From positions 21,912,266 to 21,976,265 of the forward strand of contig OX387197.1 of the NCBI GenBank assembly GCA_947561715.1: a stretch of DNA of 64,000 nt, read 5' to 3'. The stretch's first letter is position 1; each line of letters starts with the position of its first letter. Under the pieces are notes generated by a model. That model had not been told where the DNA came from. It was given only the letters and a program-made list of their open reading frames with translations, and ran no database searches. Source of the stretch: Ascidia mentula. Taxonomy: Eukaryota; Chordata; Ascidiacea; Phlebobranchia; Ascidiidae. The position numbers and the translations under genes were made by a program. Shown here piece after piece: positions 22,119 through 35,455 of this stretch.

Positions 22119-25100
22119 ATGCCTGGTATACGAAAAGATAAAGACGAGGAGGCTGGTAAGAAATATGAAGCTTTGTTTTTAAAGATGCTGTACTGCCAAT
22201 TTCCTGTCAGAATTTTGTTAGTTCAACACCAAATTCAACTTTTTTTATTATCAGAACATGTACAATTTACTGGTCATTACAGGTAGTGGAAACCCGTTTG
22301 CTTGCATTGAGAGGACAACAGTCCTGCAGGAGGCCAGAATATTTCAACAAACTCCAATCAACCCAAGAAAATGCTGCGAAATCTTGACGAAAATTATTTA
22401 CCTGATCAACCAGGGTGAAATAATAACAACCAATGAGGCAACAGAGACCTTCTTTGCCATGACTAAGCTTTTTCAGTCGAGTGATGTAAGCCTAAAGTAA
22501 TATATATATATATATATATTGAAAAAGAGAAATTCAAATTTGGTGCATGTTTACCAGATTGGAAAGTTTAACTTTGAGAGCTAGGACTTTTTCAGCAAAT
22601 GTTGATTGCACGTACAAGCCAACTATTTGCCTATGTAGAATGTATCAGTATTTCTGATGAAATTGCAAAAACGTGTGACATCCTGTTCATTACATCATGT
22701 GATCAAATTGCATTATTTTTTAAAAGCAAAATTGTTGTGTAATGTTTTGTATGTACATTTTTTCAGGTGATTATGAGGAGAATGTGTTATCTTACTATCA
22801 AGGAAATGTCAAAGATGACTGAAAATGCCTTTATTGTCACTCAAAGGTATCTAAAAGCTAGCTTTCATACATGTTGTGGATTAAAACATCTTTACAACAA
22901 AACTTATTTTCAGTTTGACCAAAGACATGAATGGAAAGGAAGACATCTTCCGCGCTGCAGCTGTAAGAGCTCTATGTGCAATTACTGACTCCAGCACTTT
23001 GCAAGGCATTGAGCGCTACATGAAACAAGCCATTGTTGATAAGGTTAGTCAAGCTTGAAGTATGGATGTAATCTTAAGGGTTTATAGTCCTGATCAGTTC
23101 AATGTAATTGTGATATCCAAAACTCTTTATTCTTTATACAAGTGTTGTGACAATTTTTAGGCACACTCTGTTGCCAGTGCTGCCCTTGTTTCTGCCTTAC
23201 ACTTGACCAAACACACCAATGACTTTGTGAAACGATGGGTTAACGAGGTGCAAGAATCATGCTCCAGTGACAATGTTATGGTGCAAGTAAGTAGTGTTTT
23301 TTTGCCACCTTTACACTTGAGCATTCCCTTCCTAAACTCTGGTGCTTTTTAGTATCATGCCCTTGGTCTACTGTACCACCTGCGCAAGAAGGATCGCTTG
23401 GGAACAGCAAAGATGGTTAGAAAGTTTATGAAATCTGGACTGAAATCGCCGTTTGCTTACTGCATGCTTATAAGAATTGCAAGCAGACTTCTAGAGGAAG
23501 AGGATGCTGGGTAAAAATGTCCTGTTTTTCATGTTACTAAATCATTACAAAAGGCTAATGTAGTACTTTTGAAAATCGTAACTAGACTAGGTGTATTATA
23601 ATTACCACCAAAAAATATAATGTTACTCTTGTTAAGGCTTGTGTTTGTAGAGCAAATTGCTAATTAATACAACGTTTATTCATCTTGTCTTTTCAGACAT
23701 GACAGCCCTCTTTTTGACTTTATTGAAAGCTGTTTGCGCAATAAGCATGAGTTGGTCATTTATGAGGCAGCTTCTGCGATTGTTAACATGCAAAACTGCA
23801 CCGCCCGAGAGCTTGCCCCAGCTGTTTCAGGTAGTGGGTTTAAATTGGTAGTTATTGCAAAAAGCTTCCATCGCGTTTTATAATATATGTTGAAAACGTC
23901 TTTTATTATTAACATGCAACATTTACAGGAAAAGAGGCTTTGGTTGCTATAAAAATTTATCATTTAAAAGAAAAAGTTTTAAATGATTATAGCATTTTAT
24001 ATCGCTTATGTTAAGTAAGTTTGTGTGGCCTCATTGCCAAGGCTTTTTTATTGCCAATAATAAGTCCATTGTTCAAGCAGTATTTCTTGTATTATATTGT
24101 AAGCTTGTGTAAATTTAGTTTTGCAGCAATTCATATCTTCACCTAAACCCTCTATGCGTTATGCTGGTGTAAAGACATTGAGCAAGGTATTTACAAATGC
24201 ACTGAAGAACAAAAGTGCTTCGCTGCCAATCATTTTTAGAAAGCATGAGCCTGTATGTTACTGATGAGAACATACTAATATGCTGCCCTGAGTTTCCTTT
24301 ATCCTGTGTACATTTTTCTTTCACTTTTCCGAGCCTTTCGTTCACCTAACATCTATTTTTGCTGTTTTGTTTCTGCAGTCCTTCAACTCTTTCTCAGTTC
24401 ACCAAAGCCATCATTTAGATATGCTGGTGTAAGAACACTTAACAAGGTATAGATCACTAGCCTTTTCGACATGTGTCTCTCTTTACCAGTCAATAGGTTT
24501 TAAAGCATAAAGCATGTGTTTTAGTTAACTGCATGTCAGTTTTATTGCTTAGGCACCAATTTAAACTGCTGTAGTTTCTTAGAAATAATGTAGTGTATCA
24601 GTGTATGGCTATTGGCAATACTTTTTGTTTACTTAGTTTTGTTTTTACGTTAATCACATCTAATACAAGTTTGTGCCAGAAAAAATTTACTATGTTGTGT
24701 TAGTCCTGCTTTTTCTAGTTTCTCTTTAGTTTACTTGTTTATTTATTTAAGCGCAAAAATATTGGTAATTTTGCTGCTTAGCTTAGCGTTATGATTTTGC
24801 CATTCTTTGCGGTATATAGTAGGCCATTTTATAAGAAACCTGTGTATAAATGGAGAAATTTTTTCCACATTGATCATCTTCACCCAACAAATTTGTTTGA
24901 ATACTTAGGTTGCAATGAAACACCCATCAGCTGTGACAGCTTGCAACTTGGATTTGGAAAATCTGATCACGGATGTGAATAGGAGCATTGCAACACTGGC
25001 CATTACAACTCTACTCAAGGTACACCATCTTTTGTGTTTTTTATTTGGGGGGGGGAGGGGGAGGCTGATACTGTTTGACGGTATTTGATATTGGGTGGCC

Positions 25101-28100
25101 AGCTAGTTGTGCCAGATTTTTCAAATTATCTGTGTATTTCAACTCTTGTACTGGGAACAAATTAAAATTTGTTGTTTTAAGTTAGTTTTATTTGGTAAAA
25201 TATGTAGATTTTTAAATGCTGCTTATGTGTATAATCACATAAAAGAGATCACAAAGTTGACTGGAATCGAAGTAGGGTGATTCCACTTTGTCATGCAAGA
25301 GCATATATACTGCATTTCTGCATTCGCATAAGAGCTATTGTAAGATTTCTATGTTTTTAGACTGGTAGTGAGAGCAGTGTGGATCGTTTGATGAAACAAA
25401 TCACATCATTCATGTCGGAAATCTCCGATGAATTCAAGGTGGTTGTGGTAAAGGCTATATCTGCTCTCTGTCAAAAGTACCCAAGGAAACATGCTGTTAT
25501 GATGAACTACTTGTCGTCCATGCTCAGGGATGAGGTAAACTATGTTTTACTACATTTCAATGCACATTTAGATAAAAAGAGAGCGATCTATATAAATTGA
25601 TCATAATGCTTGCTGGTGCACTGCTGTAAGAGACTGACTATAGTAAACTACTTTATTAGCGAGCTTGATCTCGCTTCGTCAGGTGCAGCAAATGGCGTGA
25701 CAAATAAAATGCAAATTACGGATACTGTAGTCAGTCTCTTACAAAAGCAGTGCACCAGCAAGCATTATAGGCATACACAAGAGACGGACACGGAAAATTG
25801 AAGAAATTGTATAAATTGAATTACTTTCTTAGTAATTGATAGTAATGTTTTACTCTTGTTCAATAAGAAATTGTATTAAATACTCACTTTTGTTTAAGGG
25901 TGGCTTTGAGTATAAGAAGGCAATTGTTGAATGTATAATTGCAATTCTGGAAGAATCTCCAGAGTCTAAGGAGAGTGGACTTGCTCATCTATGTGAATTT
26001 ATTGAAGTAAGTTTGTTTGGATTATTTGTACATACACACCAACTTTGTAAATTGTAAAAAGTCGGCCACCAGTATTTTCAAAGGATTAATATCTAAAACT
26101 CCTGGCAAAAATATTAAACTTCAAATAATGAAGTTCGACATAGTTTTGCAAAAAATTTATGCAATAATGCAAAAAAATAAAAGTGTATCAAACTAATAAT
26201 CTAAACTGGGTGCAAGTAAAACATCAAGTCTCAGTTGCACTAATGTCACCTTTCCAAAAAAAGGAACATACATGAGTAGAGCCTACTGCTGTTAAGAAAA
26301 CAATAATGGAATGTATTTACTGTTTTTTTCCACTTAAGCAACAAGCTTGTAAGTTACTGATTTTGATTGTGAAAAAAATTACACAAAATAAGACAATGGA
26401 ATCTTTAACATAATTTGCCTTGTTAGGATTGTGAGCATACAGTGCTCGCTACTAAGATCATTCATCTTCTCGGCCGAGAGGGTCCAAAGACAGCAAACCC
26501 ATCCAAGTACATCCGATTTATTTACAATCGTGTCATACTTGAAAATGAGGCAGTGAGGGCAGGTACGTCACATGTTGTTATAAGTTGACTGTGCCAACCT
26601 ATTATATATGTCCATTATCGGTATATATGTTTGTAAATTGTGTTTTGCATGCTGCCTTAATCTGGTCAAACCTATTGATGTCTGAACGTCAGAAACAAAA
26701 AAATCCAGTAACGTGTTTGTTTACTTTAATATATTCACTATCTCAAAACCTTTTCTAGGTTTATGATATTCCTTTTGCATTGTTTTTACAGACACTGATG
26801 CTGTTTAGTAAAATATATTTGTATTATAAGAAAGTCGATAGATTATAACTTTGTAAATAATTGTTTAGTAACTTTGGAAACAAGGTTTTAATCATGCATG
26901 CTTCTTATCAGCTGCTGTTTCTGCACTTGCACGTTTTGGGGCACAATGTGAAGAACTTCTTCCCAGCATCTTATCCCTGCTATCGAGGTCTATGATGGAT
27001 GAGGACGATGAAGTAAGAGACAGGGCTACATTTTATTACCACACACTCAACCAGAAGGAAAAACCACTCATTTCTGCATACATTTTGAATGGTAAACTTT
27101 TGTATTATTTTTGGTGCACTTTGTGACACAATGTGTTTTGCGTTAATATTTCAAAGCTTTTGTTACATGATGAAACCTTAAAAAACAAAGTAGTGATATT
27201 TGATATTCAGAAATATATTTTCCATACATTCATGGATGAGATGTTATCGCATTGTGAACTAGTATCAAAATATTCTTGGCAGTGAATTGCGTTGTTGAAA
27301 ACTATGCAGTACATAATACGCATTCTGTGATTTAAACCTCATCTTCTTAACCAGCTCCAGATGATGCTAACATCTTTCAAATATTAATTTCTCAGGTCTC
27401 ATGGTGTCTGTGCCAGCACTGGAAAGGTGTCTCCAACAGTATTTGAAAGAAGGCAGTGAGGAACCGTTCAACATGAAATCGGTCCCTCTTGTCTCTTTGC
27501 CAAGCAACGAACCAAAGCCAGATATGGGTAAATTTCTCTTTGTGATTCTGAGTTGCAACAGGAGCTGTACTAATAACCCTTTTATCTCCAGCATTCTCAA
27601 GCAAACCTACAGAAAAACCGGTGGCCACAAGGCAAGAAATTTATGCAGGTAAAGGTTTTTTCATATGATAACGATGTACTTAGTGCATTGAATATATAGC
27701 ATCCTTTGTCAGACCTTTAAATTCACTCTGTAAGTCAAGCAAGCCAATGGGTTTTAAAAGCTAACATTGAAATATCACTGTGCACTGGAACCAAAATATC
27801 CCAACTGTTCTGTGTCAGTGAAAACTATGCTTTAAGCCTTGACAGTATGCCCTGATTGGGAAGGAAAGCTTTAATGAAGATGAGTCTAAAAATTTGCTAT
27901 TTGGAAGAGTTTCATGTCAAACCACCCAGTCATCAAAAAATTTAATTACCATTAGGCCTGCAAGACGGAATAATTTATCCTTCAAAATGATTCTCGTAAA
28001 CTTTACTATCAAGTGCAGGAGCGAATATAATTCCTACAAAAGCACCTGTAAATTATTTTTACCAAACCCACTTCCAACATCCCCAGAACAACTGTCACGT

Positions 28101-29868
28101 ATACCGGAATTCTCGGTCCTTGGTCCACTTTTCAAGTCGTCAGACCCGGTCGAACTCACAGAACCGGAAACCGAGTACATGGTGCGCTGCACCAAACACA
28201 CATTCCAACGCAATATCGTGCTGCAATTTGACTGCACCAACACGCTCAACGACCAAATACTGGATGACGTTACGGTGCAAGTCGAGCAGGGCGACTCGTT
28301 CGAAGTCAAAGCCTACGTTCCCTGTCCGTCGCTGGTATACAACCAACCAGGTGGGTAATGCAGGTGGTTTGAAGATGTTGTAATTTTTTGCCATCTGTTG
28401 TCGGGCAAGTCGTGGATGAACACTTCCGAGCACATTTTGCTTTTCTGATGACTTTTCCATGTAATATTGAGGATTTTTTTTTGAAAACTAAGTATGTACT
28501 CGAGTAGTCGATTGAATTTCAAGTACCGTTTGGTCGACTTTGTCATGATGTAATTTAAAGTTTGTGATAAATACTGTGGCAAAAATGTGGTGCTATAGGA
28601 ACCCTTTGAACAAGTAACATGTTCTGCAGCATGAAAATCAAATCAACATAAATTTTACAAGAGCCCCATCCAATCGCAGTTTCTCCCATGGGGTATCACG
28701 AGCTTTACCTTGAACGTTTCGATGTCACCGTCGAGATCACAGACAAAACCATGTTTATAAACCGGCATATTTTCGGGTCTGTAGTTTCATCATAATAGTT
28801 GGTTTCCTACCGCAGGCGTGACATACGCGAATGTTTCAATTCCCGACGATGACCCGACCGACGTAACGACCACCCTGTCGTGTGTGATGAAGTTTATTGT
28901 AAAAGATTGCGATCCGAATACGGGGGAGACGGACGACGAGGGATACAAAGATGAATATGTGGTGAGCACACGAGATAACTTGAACACGTGTGTCTGTAAT
29001 ATCGCGAATTTATTGTTATTTTCATGTAGTGTGTGGTGCTAATTGTCTTGGGCAAATTGTGTAATGGCAGCCACAGTGTACAATGTGCATATTTCCACGC
29101 AGAAATTCAGCGGCACTATAGATGTGCCCCTCCTAAAATATATTTTTATATTTGACAAGGTTCTCTGGCATCGCAGCTAAGTATGGCTGCAATACCTTGG
29201 CTGCGATGCCAGAAACTTATGATAAAAATACGAGAGCTGAAATCGCCAAATATAAAAGGCCTGCGCAGTGGGGCGATCTTGCCTTCGCATGGCAAAACGT
29301 CTGCTTATATTAACAATGCAACTACATGTGGAAACCATTATAAACCATTTTGTCCCCTCTCAGCTCGAAGACGTGGACATCACTGTAGCAGATCACGTGC
29401 AGAAGGTGATGAAGGCGAACTTCGGGGCGGCGTGGGATGAAGTCGGTGACGAAAACCAACTGGAAGACACATACGCTTTATCCACCGTCAACACATTGCA
29501 AGGTATACGGTTGGACCCACATTTTGAATCTACAAACTTAAAGCCTAGATCTTGTTCTAACGTAATACAAACGTAATATAGTAGTTTTTTCTTATATATG
29601 AAACTAAATACTTTCTTTTCCATCTCTTGTCCTTCCAGACGCGGTCAAGGATATATCGAAGTACCTAGGAATGCAGGCGTGCGAACGATCCGACAAAGTC
29701 CCCGAGGGCAAATCGGCCCACACCCTCTACCTTGCCGGCGTGTATCGGGGCGGTCACGACGTACTGGCGCGCGCCAAGCTCGTCCTGAAAGATGGCGTCA
29801 CCATGCAGCTCACCGTCCGCAGTAGTGACCCCGACGCTGCGCAAGTGATCACTTCGGCTGTTGGATAG
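22119..29868 (+). CDS. COPG: Coatomer subunit gamma (COPI coat)
   Basis: Exons 22119-22155, 22283-22485, 22767-22846, 22914-23043, 23161-23286, 23353-23510, 23697-23830, 24379-24446 (or 24119-24186), 24909-25019, 25361-25534, 25899-26006, 26427-26562, 26912-27091, 27396-27527, 27592-27648, 28087-28350, 28816-28961, 29364-29502 and 29639-29868 give 870 aa, against 874 in human COPG1. It is alignable throughout, e.g. [37 protein letters not shown] and [19 protein letters not shown]. The N-terminal trunk is a HEAT-like solenoid that binds Arf1 and zeta-COP; the C-terminal appendage recruits ArfGAP. It acts on Golgi membranes in retrograde transport. AATAAA at 30025 ends the transcript. The start [13 protein letters not shown] was chosen because it matches the family N-terminus. 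Confidence 0.95.
24119..24186 (+). CDS. COPG: Alternative COPG exon 8 (mutually exclusive pair, copy a)
   Basis: Begins after TTTAG and ends before GTATTT. It is 68 nt and enters in phase 1, exactly like 24379-24446. With the preceding G it reads [20 protein letters not shown]..., against [20 protein letters not shown]... in copy b; 18 of 23 residues are identical. Including both copies adds 68 nt and shifts the frame, so only one can be used per mRNA. Confidence 0.85.
24379..24446 (+). CDS. COPG: COPG exon 8, copy b
   Basis: 68-nt exon behind TTTCTGCAG. It encodes the trunk segment [20 protein letters not shown], the closer of the two to vertebrate COPG (QLFCSSPKAALRYAAVRTLN). It is separated from copy a by a 192-nt intron. 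Confidence 0.88.
25601..25809. mobile_element. Foldback element in COPG intron
   Basis: Inverted arms of about 44-47 bp at 25603-25646 and 25722-25768 (ATAATGCTTGCTGGTGCACT and its complement) enclose a 75-bp loop. A direct repeat TATAAATTGA at 25591-25600 and 25810-25819 is a likely 10-bp target duplication. The loop carries, on the minus strand, CTGACGA followed by an AGCGAG/CTCGCT hairpin and AATAAA, which looks like a hammerhead core that has lost GAAA. Confidence 0.65.
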
Positions 29869-30621
29869 CGTTTCGCCCAGGCCTGATAGATTTGTTATCG
29901 GAACCACGTGCAAAAATATTTTCACCCTTCTATCTAGTTCGTCGCCTGTACACAAAGTTTTAAATGTATTCTGCCAGTGGAAGGCGTTTATTCAACTTAA
30001 GCTTTTTTGGACAAATTAATAAGCAATAAATAAAAGTAAATATGTTGGCATTGGTGTTCGAGAGTGTGGATCGACGTCAACTCACCACAAAGTAGAAGAG
30101 CATCTCTGCATCTGTTTGACGGCTAGTTCGTCAGCTGAATAGATGAAACCCGATCGCTCAAAACAGGGTGTAAAACGGCTCATTAGTGATAATTGACCTT
30201 TGAGCTGAAAATATCTTGCAACAAGAATAAAACTCTTTTTCGGGATGAAACTCTAAACCAAAAAACAAGAAAGGCCTTAAAATCAGACGAAAAAATGGCA
30301 TATGGACAAAAATTGTAACATAAAGTACGATAACAAATAAGAGATGTTTTTAATTTTGGCCTTAAGTAATTTTTATGAAATTACCACCGTTGTTGACAAC
30401 AAACCAAAATGAATTACAACTTTTGCTGTTTCTGTTTCATAAAATTAGTGGAATCGTTGCTGGTAGTTTCCCTAACACGCGAAAGCAATTCATGGTTGTG
30501 ATTGGTTAAAAGTGTTTTACGTCATTGACGTTTAGGTAAAGCATGGAGTGGCACCAGAACTTTTGATATTTTTCTTAATTGTCGTTGAAAGTTGACGCAG
30601 TAGCCGGAAAAATTAAGTAAC
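29869..30621. other. COPG 3' UTR and PELP1 upstream region
   Basis: AATAAA at 30025-30030 probably ends COPG. No other coding exon or repeat recognised; the right half should contain the PELP1 promoter. Confidence 0.5.
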
Positions 30622-33600
30622 ATGCAGGATTCTGCAGCCGATCTGTTTCCGTTATTTTACAAAACAACGTGGAACAAGGTATGTTAACTCTCTTATTTTG
30701 CAATGCTGTTTGTCTTCTTGGCTTTTGTTTTATTTGTTGAGATATGTCATTTATTTAACCTTATTGTGATACAATGATATGCTAAGCATTAAATTCCTTT
30801 ATATCTTTTGTTTTTATGGTAGATATTATTCCAATAATAATACAATTTAAAAGCTTTTTGAAAGTATTGAAACAAATTGCTGTCTATACTCTGGCCTATA
30901 TATCTCTAATGATACCTACACTAATCACTAGATAGGCTACATGTGTTCTAATCCATTATTCAGAATCAGGATATCAGCAGCATCAATGACTGGGTTCGGA
31001 CTGCAACAAAACGATGGAAAGGCTTTCACACGATGGAGCTGGTGCTCTCCCGGTGTTCTGAGGATGTTATTCTAAAACACGGCATCTCTTGGATTGAACT
31101 GGCGATGGTAACAGTTGTCAAGGTGAGCCTTGCTCATAACTTTATGTCATTAAAATTTTTTCGCAATATTCAAAAATTTCGATTTATGGAATTGAAGAAG
31201 CAATATGTGTATATATAGATTATTAAAAAAATATGTATTATTAATAGATTACAAAGGCATTAATAATTTTGAACAGAATCACATTGAAGACAGCATAAGA
31301 ATTGCCGCTGCTCAAAACTTCACCAAACTCTTGGAAATGTCTTCCCAAATTCCTTCTGTCAGTAGGGAATTGTCATCAAACAACATAGTCAACATATTGC
31401 AACAAATTCTGTCATCTGATACATGCGTATGTTTTCATAGAATTTTCTAAATTTTTTACATCAGAAAACAACAAGTATTTTTTTAGAATCCAATACCATG
31501 TTTGACATGCTTGGATGCTGTGATGGACCACTTTCCATCTCCATGTAGTTCTCACAAAGGAAAAATCTCAAAGTTTTTATTTCCTCATGCCATGAGTTTA
31601 AACAGTAATATTCAACATATTGCCATCAGGTTTGTTTTGTTGCTACTGGACTAAAATATGTGTACTGGTGTTTCCTAAAACGAGAAGTGTCCAGTCATAA
31701 TAATTAATTTAAAAATAATAAAATTTTCTGAACTTTTGTTATTTCTTTGTTAAGTAGTTTAGCAATATTTGCTATTTAAAGTTCATTCTGACTGCAGTTA
31801 TCTGTGGCATTAGCAAAGGTTTTCTTACCCTAAACTTTAATTAGGTGGTAATTTAAGAGTGAGTTACGAACAGTATGTGTCACAAATAGTAACTAAACTT
31901 ATTGAGCAAGTTGGCATTGCTTCTATTAACCATGTATGCATATTGGGCTGTCAATATTTCCTAACAATTTGCAGATGTTGGAGCAAAGTTTCTCTCCTAG
32001 GTGGAGGTGGGGTGGGAAGGAAGAACCATGCACAGCAATGGGAACAGCAGTTTCAAGAGACCTTGGAAGCATGGGCTTATGTTACATCCTGCCTGTGGGA
32101 ATCTCGCCTGGAAGATGGTATTGAGCCATGTTAAATCCTTTTTAATTTATTTTGTTGTTAATGCTTGTTTTTAGGTGATGCTGACCCTTCAATTGCCAGT
32201 TTGTCATTTCATTTTGAACCCTTGCCTTACAATGAGCCCAATTTGACCTTTAGTCTTCTTCAAAGGTGTTTTGTTGTTTTATTAGACTTTCACTTGGATT
32301 GTGGTAAATTGTCTAATATTTTATTGCATATTTGTAAGGTTTGTGATGATCTGCAAGTGTATCTGTCAAATGTTGGCACTAAATTTTCCACTGCTTGTGG
32401 CTGTGTCTGTTGATGCCATATTCAACATACTAGTTACAAACTTTGATATTACCCCAAAGGCTCTGGTAAATGCCAATATTTTGCAGTGATAATCACTGGT
32501 CACAGAATTAACATACATTTCAAACTTTGCAGAAAGTTATGGAATCAAAGATGTATGTGGATTGCCTTCAAGCTGTGCATACAAACTGTTTACATGTTCT
32601 GAAAGCATGCATGGAAAGGTAAGCATTTAAAATTTAATGCAGTCTTGGCTTTAAAAAAATGTTTCAAACACATTCCTCATTTAGTGGCCACAGTCAACTG
32701 TGCAGACGTGCCAACCAAATAAATCACATGTTCCTAAACTTGCTGACAATGTGGAAGGACCCAGCACCAGTTTGTGGATTAACCAAAGAAAACAATGCAA
32801 TTCGATTGGAGGTTTACCAAACTATGCTACACTGGGTACAGGCAAGTTAATCTGTCTATTGTTTGTTTATGTTCAAATGTGCTTCTAAATAATTTAGTGT
32901 TGCTATGTTGTTTGTTTTAGTGTTGTGGGACAAAGAGCCAACTGCTTATTGGAGAGAAGCATTTTGTCGAACCTTTACTACAGCATTTTGTCTTAGACTT
33001 TGCTTCAATAAATGACAATGAAAAAGTATATAATATATTTTGATAGAATTTAGAAATGATTTGCATTGTAAAATATTTTTTTCCAGGTTAAAGCTGACCC
33101 TATCATAGAAAAATTAAATGGAAACAAAAAGCGGTCAAAAAGACATGTTAACAGCACTGAAATATCATTTTCAAGAATATCAGATTCCTCCGCAAATTCA
33201 CAATTGTGCCAAACTTCTTTACAAGGTAAAAACTTGACAACTCTCTTGCGTACAACTGATGTATGTGTTGTTTAGTTTTACGTAACCTGATTTTCTCGAA
33301 TGGGTCCCAGTTGCCCGTATTCATACACAAAGAACTACAACAGAAAGTTGTAGTTTTGCTGATGGAACTTGTCCAGGGCAAAAATCTCATTCCGTTCACA
33401 AAGTAAGAACTAAGATCAGTACATCGGCTTTTCAAAACCAATAAAATTTACCTCTGATTAGATGTGCTGGCTGTCGCAAAGAGTTATACCATTTACTGCT
33501 CGCTTTGACAGTGGTGCCTTGCCCACAGTATCCAGCACCTCTCCAATTGGCGGTTACTATTATAAGCCATGGATGTTTGAGAGATTCAAACAAGTTAGTT

Positions 33601-35455
33601 AGGTCATTTTGTATGGAAGCAAGCGCAGTTTTGGCAAACATTGTAAGGCCCAGGGTTCCTGCATTAAACAGGTAAACTTTTATGTGTTTTTTTTTTGCTT
33701 TGAATATTAACAGAAAGTACACATATGTGTGATCATATGGCAGCAAAGTTAAGAAAAGCTGCAAAACTTTATGTATTATACATAGTATTGCTTTTAACTC
33801 CATCACTGGCAGTAATGATAGAACCCTGTCTGCAATGTAAACTATGTACCTGAATGTGAAACTAAAAAATACATAAAATATTTCAGAATTTGTCCCAGTT
33901 TTGACTGGAGGCCTACCCCACACGAACCCTCACAAAATGGAAGTGAAAACTGTCAAGTGATGGAGGAAAGCAGTAAAGAATTGTCTCCTGGACCTCAAGA
34001 AAACCATCATCCAGACGACCCTGATTCGACTGGGGCCACCAACATGACAGAACAGAAAGATAAAGGTTCATATCAAGTAGATCATTCACCAAAGAATTAG
34101 TTAAAAGCAGGGTGAAAGTAAAAAAATCTTACCAAAAAAATTGAATATACATAAAAAAAAATAATCGTGGTGTTTACAAGATGAGTTTTCTTAAATAATT
34201 GAACAAATTTACTAAATTGAGGTTTCTCGTAACTATTTTTAACATCTCAGTCGCTAAATTCATTCTTACCGAACCGGCGTTCCGACGTACTTTCAAAGTT
34301 TCCGAAACAAATGCGTACTTAGCGCAAAAGAGCCATAATAATCAATGAGAGATACAAACAGGTGTACACCCTATAAGGTCTTATCAGTGCAGCTGGTGAC
34401 TGTGGCCACACAGATTTCCACTTTGTGGAACCTTTCGGTCAATAGTAAATCCGTTGAATACCATACTGTAGGTACCATCAACGGAGACGAACCACAAATG
34501 CATTCTGTTATTACAGAAGCAAGACGGACAGTTGACAAAGAATCAAATTTTGATAAAAACCCATCAGAAGAAAGCCTTTTAACTTTAAAAGTGATGGGGA
34601 ACGCAGAGGACGCAACCGCCTTGCCAGAATGCAAAAACATTACCAGTGATCGAACTGCCTCAAATTTGCGCGACGACAGCAAGGTGCCAGCAGAGAGCAC
34701 CGTTATTTCGCCAGTCTCTGAAGATGTTTGTAATAATGAAGTAACCTCAAGTGGTGAGTGCCAATGCATTGTTAGCCAATTACTATGCCTTAAATTGTAA
34801 AACATGGTTTACTATAAATTTCATTAGTTTTGTGATTTACCGTAATATCTAACGTGCGCTATAAACCACATTCCTAGCTGGTGTTAACTCGCTTTTTTTT
34901 TAGACACCGTTGACCACCTTACTCGGGGAACAAAACGAAAGTTAGTTGACAAACCAATCGGAACATCAGAATCCAAATCGGCCCCTGATGGCGATCACAA
35001 CGAGGTAAATGTAACGAAAGTTTACCTTACTCCTTACCGTATTTCTGCCTCCTTTCCCTCGTAAGGGCGACCCCTGAGCAAACATATAAATCTTATTGAT
35101 GGTTGGATGTAAACTCTATTGTTGGGTAAACAACGCTTCACCGTTTGGCGCAATCACCTACTTTATCCCCAAAAATGGTACATTTTGGAGTCGTTGCCCT
35201 TTTGCTGAAGAGCAGATAAATATTTGTGAGAGATTAATTTAAGTTTTAACGTGAAAATTGCTGTTTTCCATTTGGCCATAAGCGGCGTAGACCCGCTGTA
35301 CCGGTGTTGCAACAGATGATGCGAAACTGTGAATTTTGCAGGAGGAACTGGGGGATGACGTGACAGCCATGTTGGAGGATTTCGTTGACGCAAGCCCGGA
35401 TGATGACGATGGTGATACGTTAACTGGTGGCAGCGGAGACCACGACCTCGTGTAG
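30622..35455 (+). CDS. PELP1: PELP1 (proline-, glutamate- and leucine-rich protein 1), complete
   Basis: Exons 30622-30678, 30964-31122, 31277-31426, 31487-31629, 31975-32117, 32175-32265, 32339-32465, 32533-32618, 32685-32841, 32921-33025, 33087-33225, 33276-33402, 33462-33671, 33887-34065, 34517-34753, 34904-35004 and 35342-35455 give about 774 aa. The helical RIX1-type N-terminal region matches PELP1: SREL-like motif, WEQQFQETLEAW, EVYQTMLHWVQCCG, CAGCRKELYHLLLAL, and SFCMEASAVLANIVRPRVPAL. The tail keeps the family end (AMLEDFVDASPDDDDGD). The huge Glu/Pro run of mammals is absent. PELP1 works with TEX10 and WDR18 in pre-60S ribosome maturation in the nucleolus and nucleoplasm, and in vertebrates as a nuclear-receptor cofactor. 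The intron after 32841 starts with GC. Confidence 0.9.
32842..32920 (+). other. GC-AG intron in PELP1
   Basis: The donor is CAG/GCAAGT, the consensus GC donor, and the acceptor is TTTTAG. Joining 32841 to 32921 gives HWVQCCGTKSQLL, matching the family (WVQVCG). The GT four bases further would change the frame and lose the match. Confidence 0.85.
34355..34480 (-). repeat. Decayed hammerhead-type repeat copy in PELP1 intron
   Basis: The minus strand has AGCTGCACTGATAAGACCTT, then a deletion removing GGTCGAAA, then GGGTGTACACC. The flanking body keeps TTCCACTTTGTGG and CGGTCAA, as in the 7974 copy. It lies in a PELP1 intron, antisense. Confidence 0.65.

Noticed and set aside
22258..22282. COPG start at the upstream ATG near 22258 or 22098
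   Set aside because: 22119 gives an N-terminus of the right length and charge (KDKDEEAG). The others give an unrelated hydrophobic leader or lose the first exon.
24265..24290. CTGATGAG in the COPG intron as a hammerhead box
   Set aside because: No GAAA and no pairing stem II follow it.
32266..32375. Apparent frameshift in PELP1
   Set aside because: Reading straight through 32266-32338 forces a frame change near 32357. A normal intron 32266-32338 (AG/GTGTTT to TTGTAAG) restores phase and gives QRFVMICKCICQML, which aligns with the family. No frameshift is needed.
33087..33225. Second open frame in this PELP1 exon (ALKYHFQEYQIPPQIHN)
   Set aside because: It looks helical but has an upstream stop in the exon and does not match the family. 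The chosen frame (SANSQLCQTSLQ) does.
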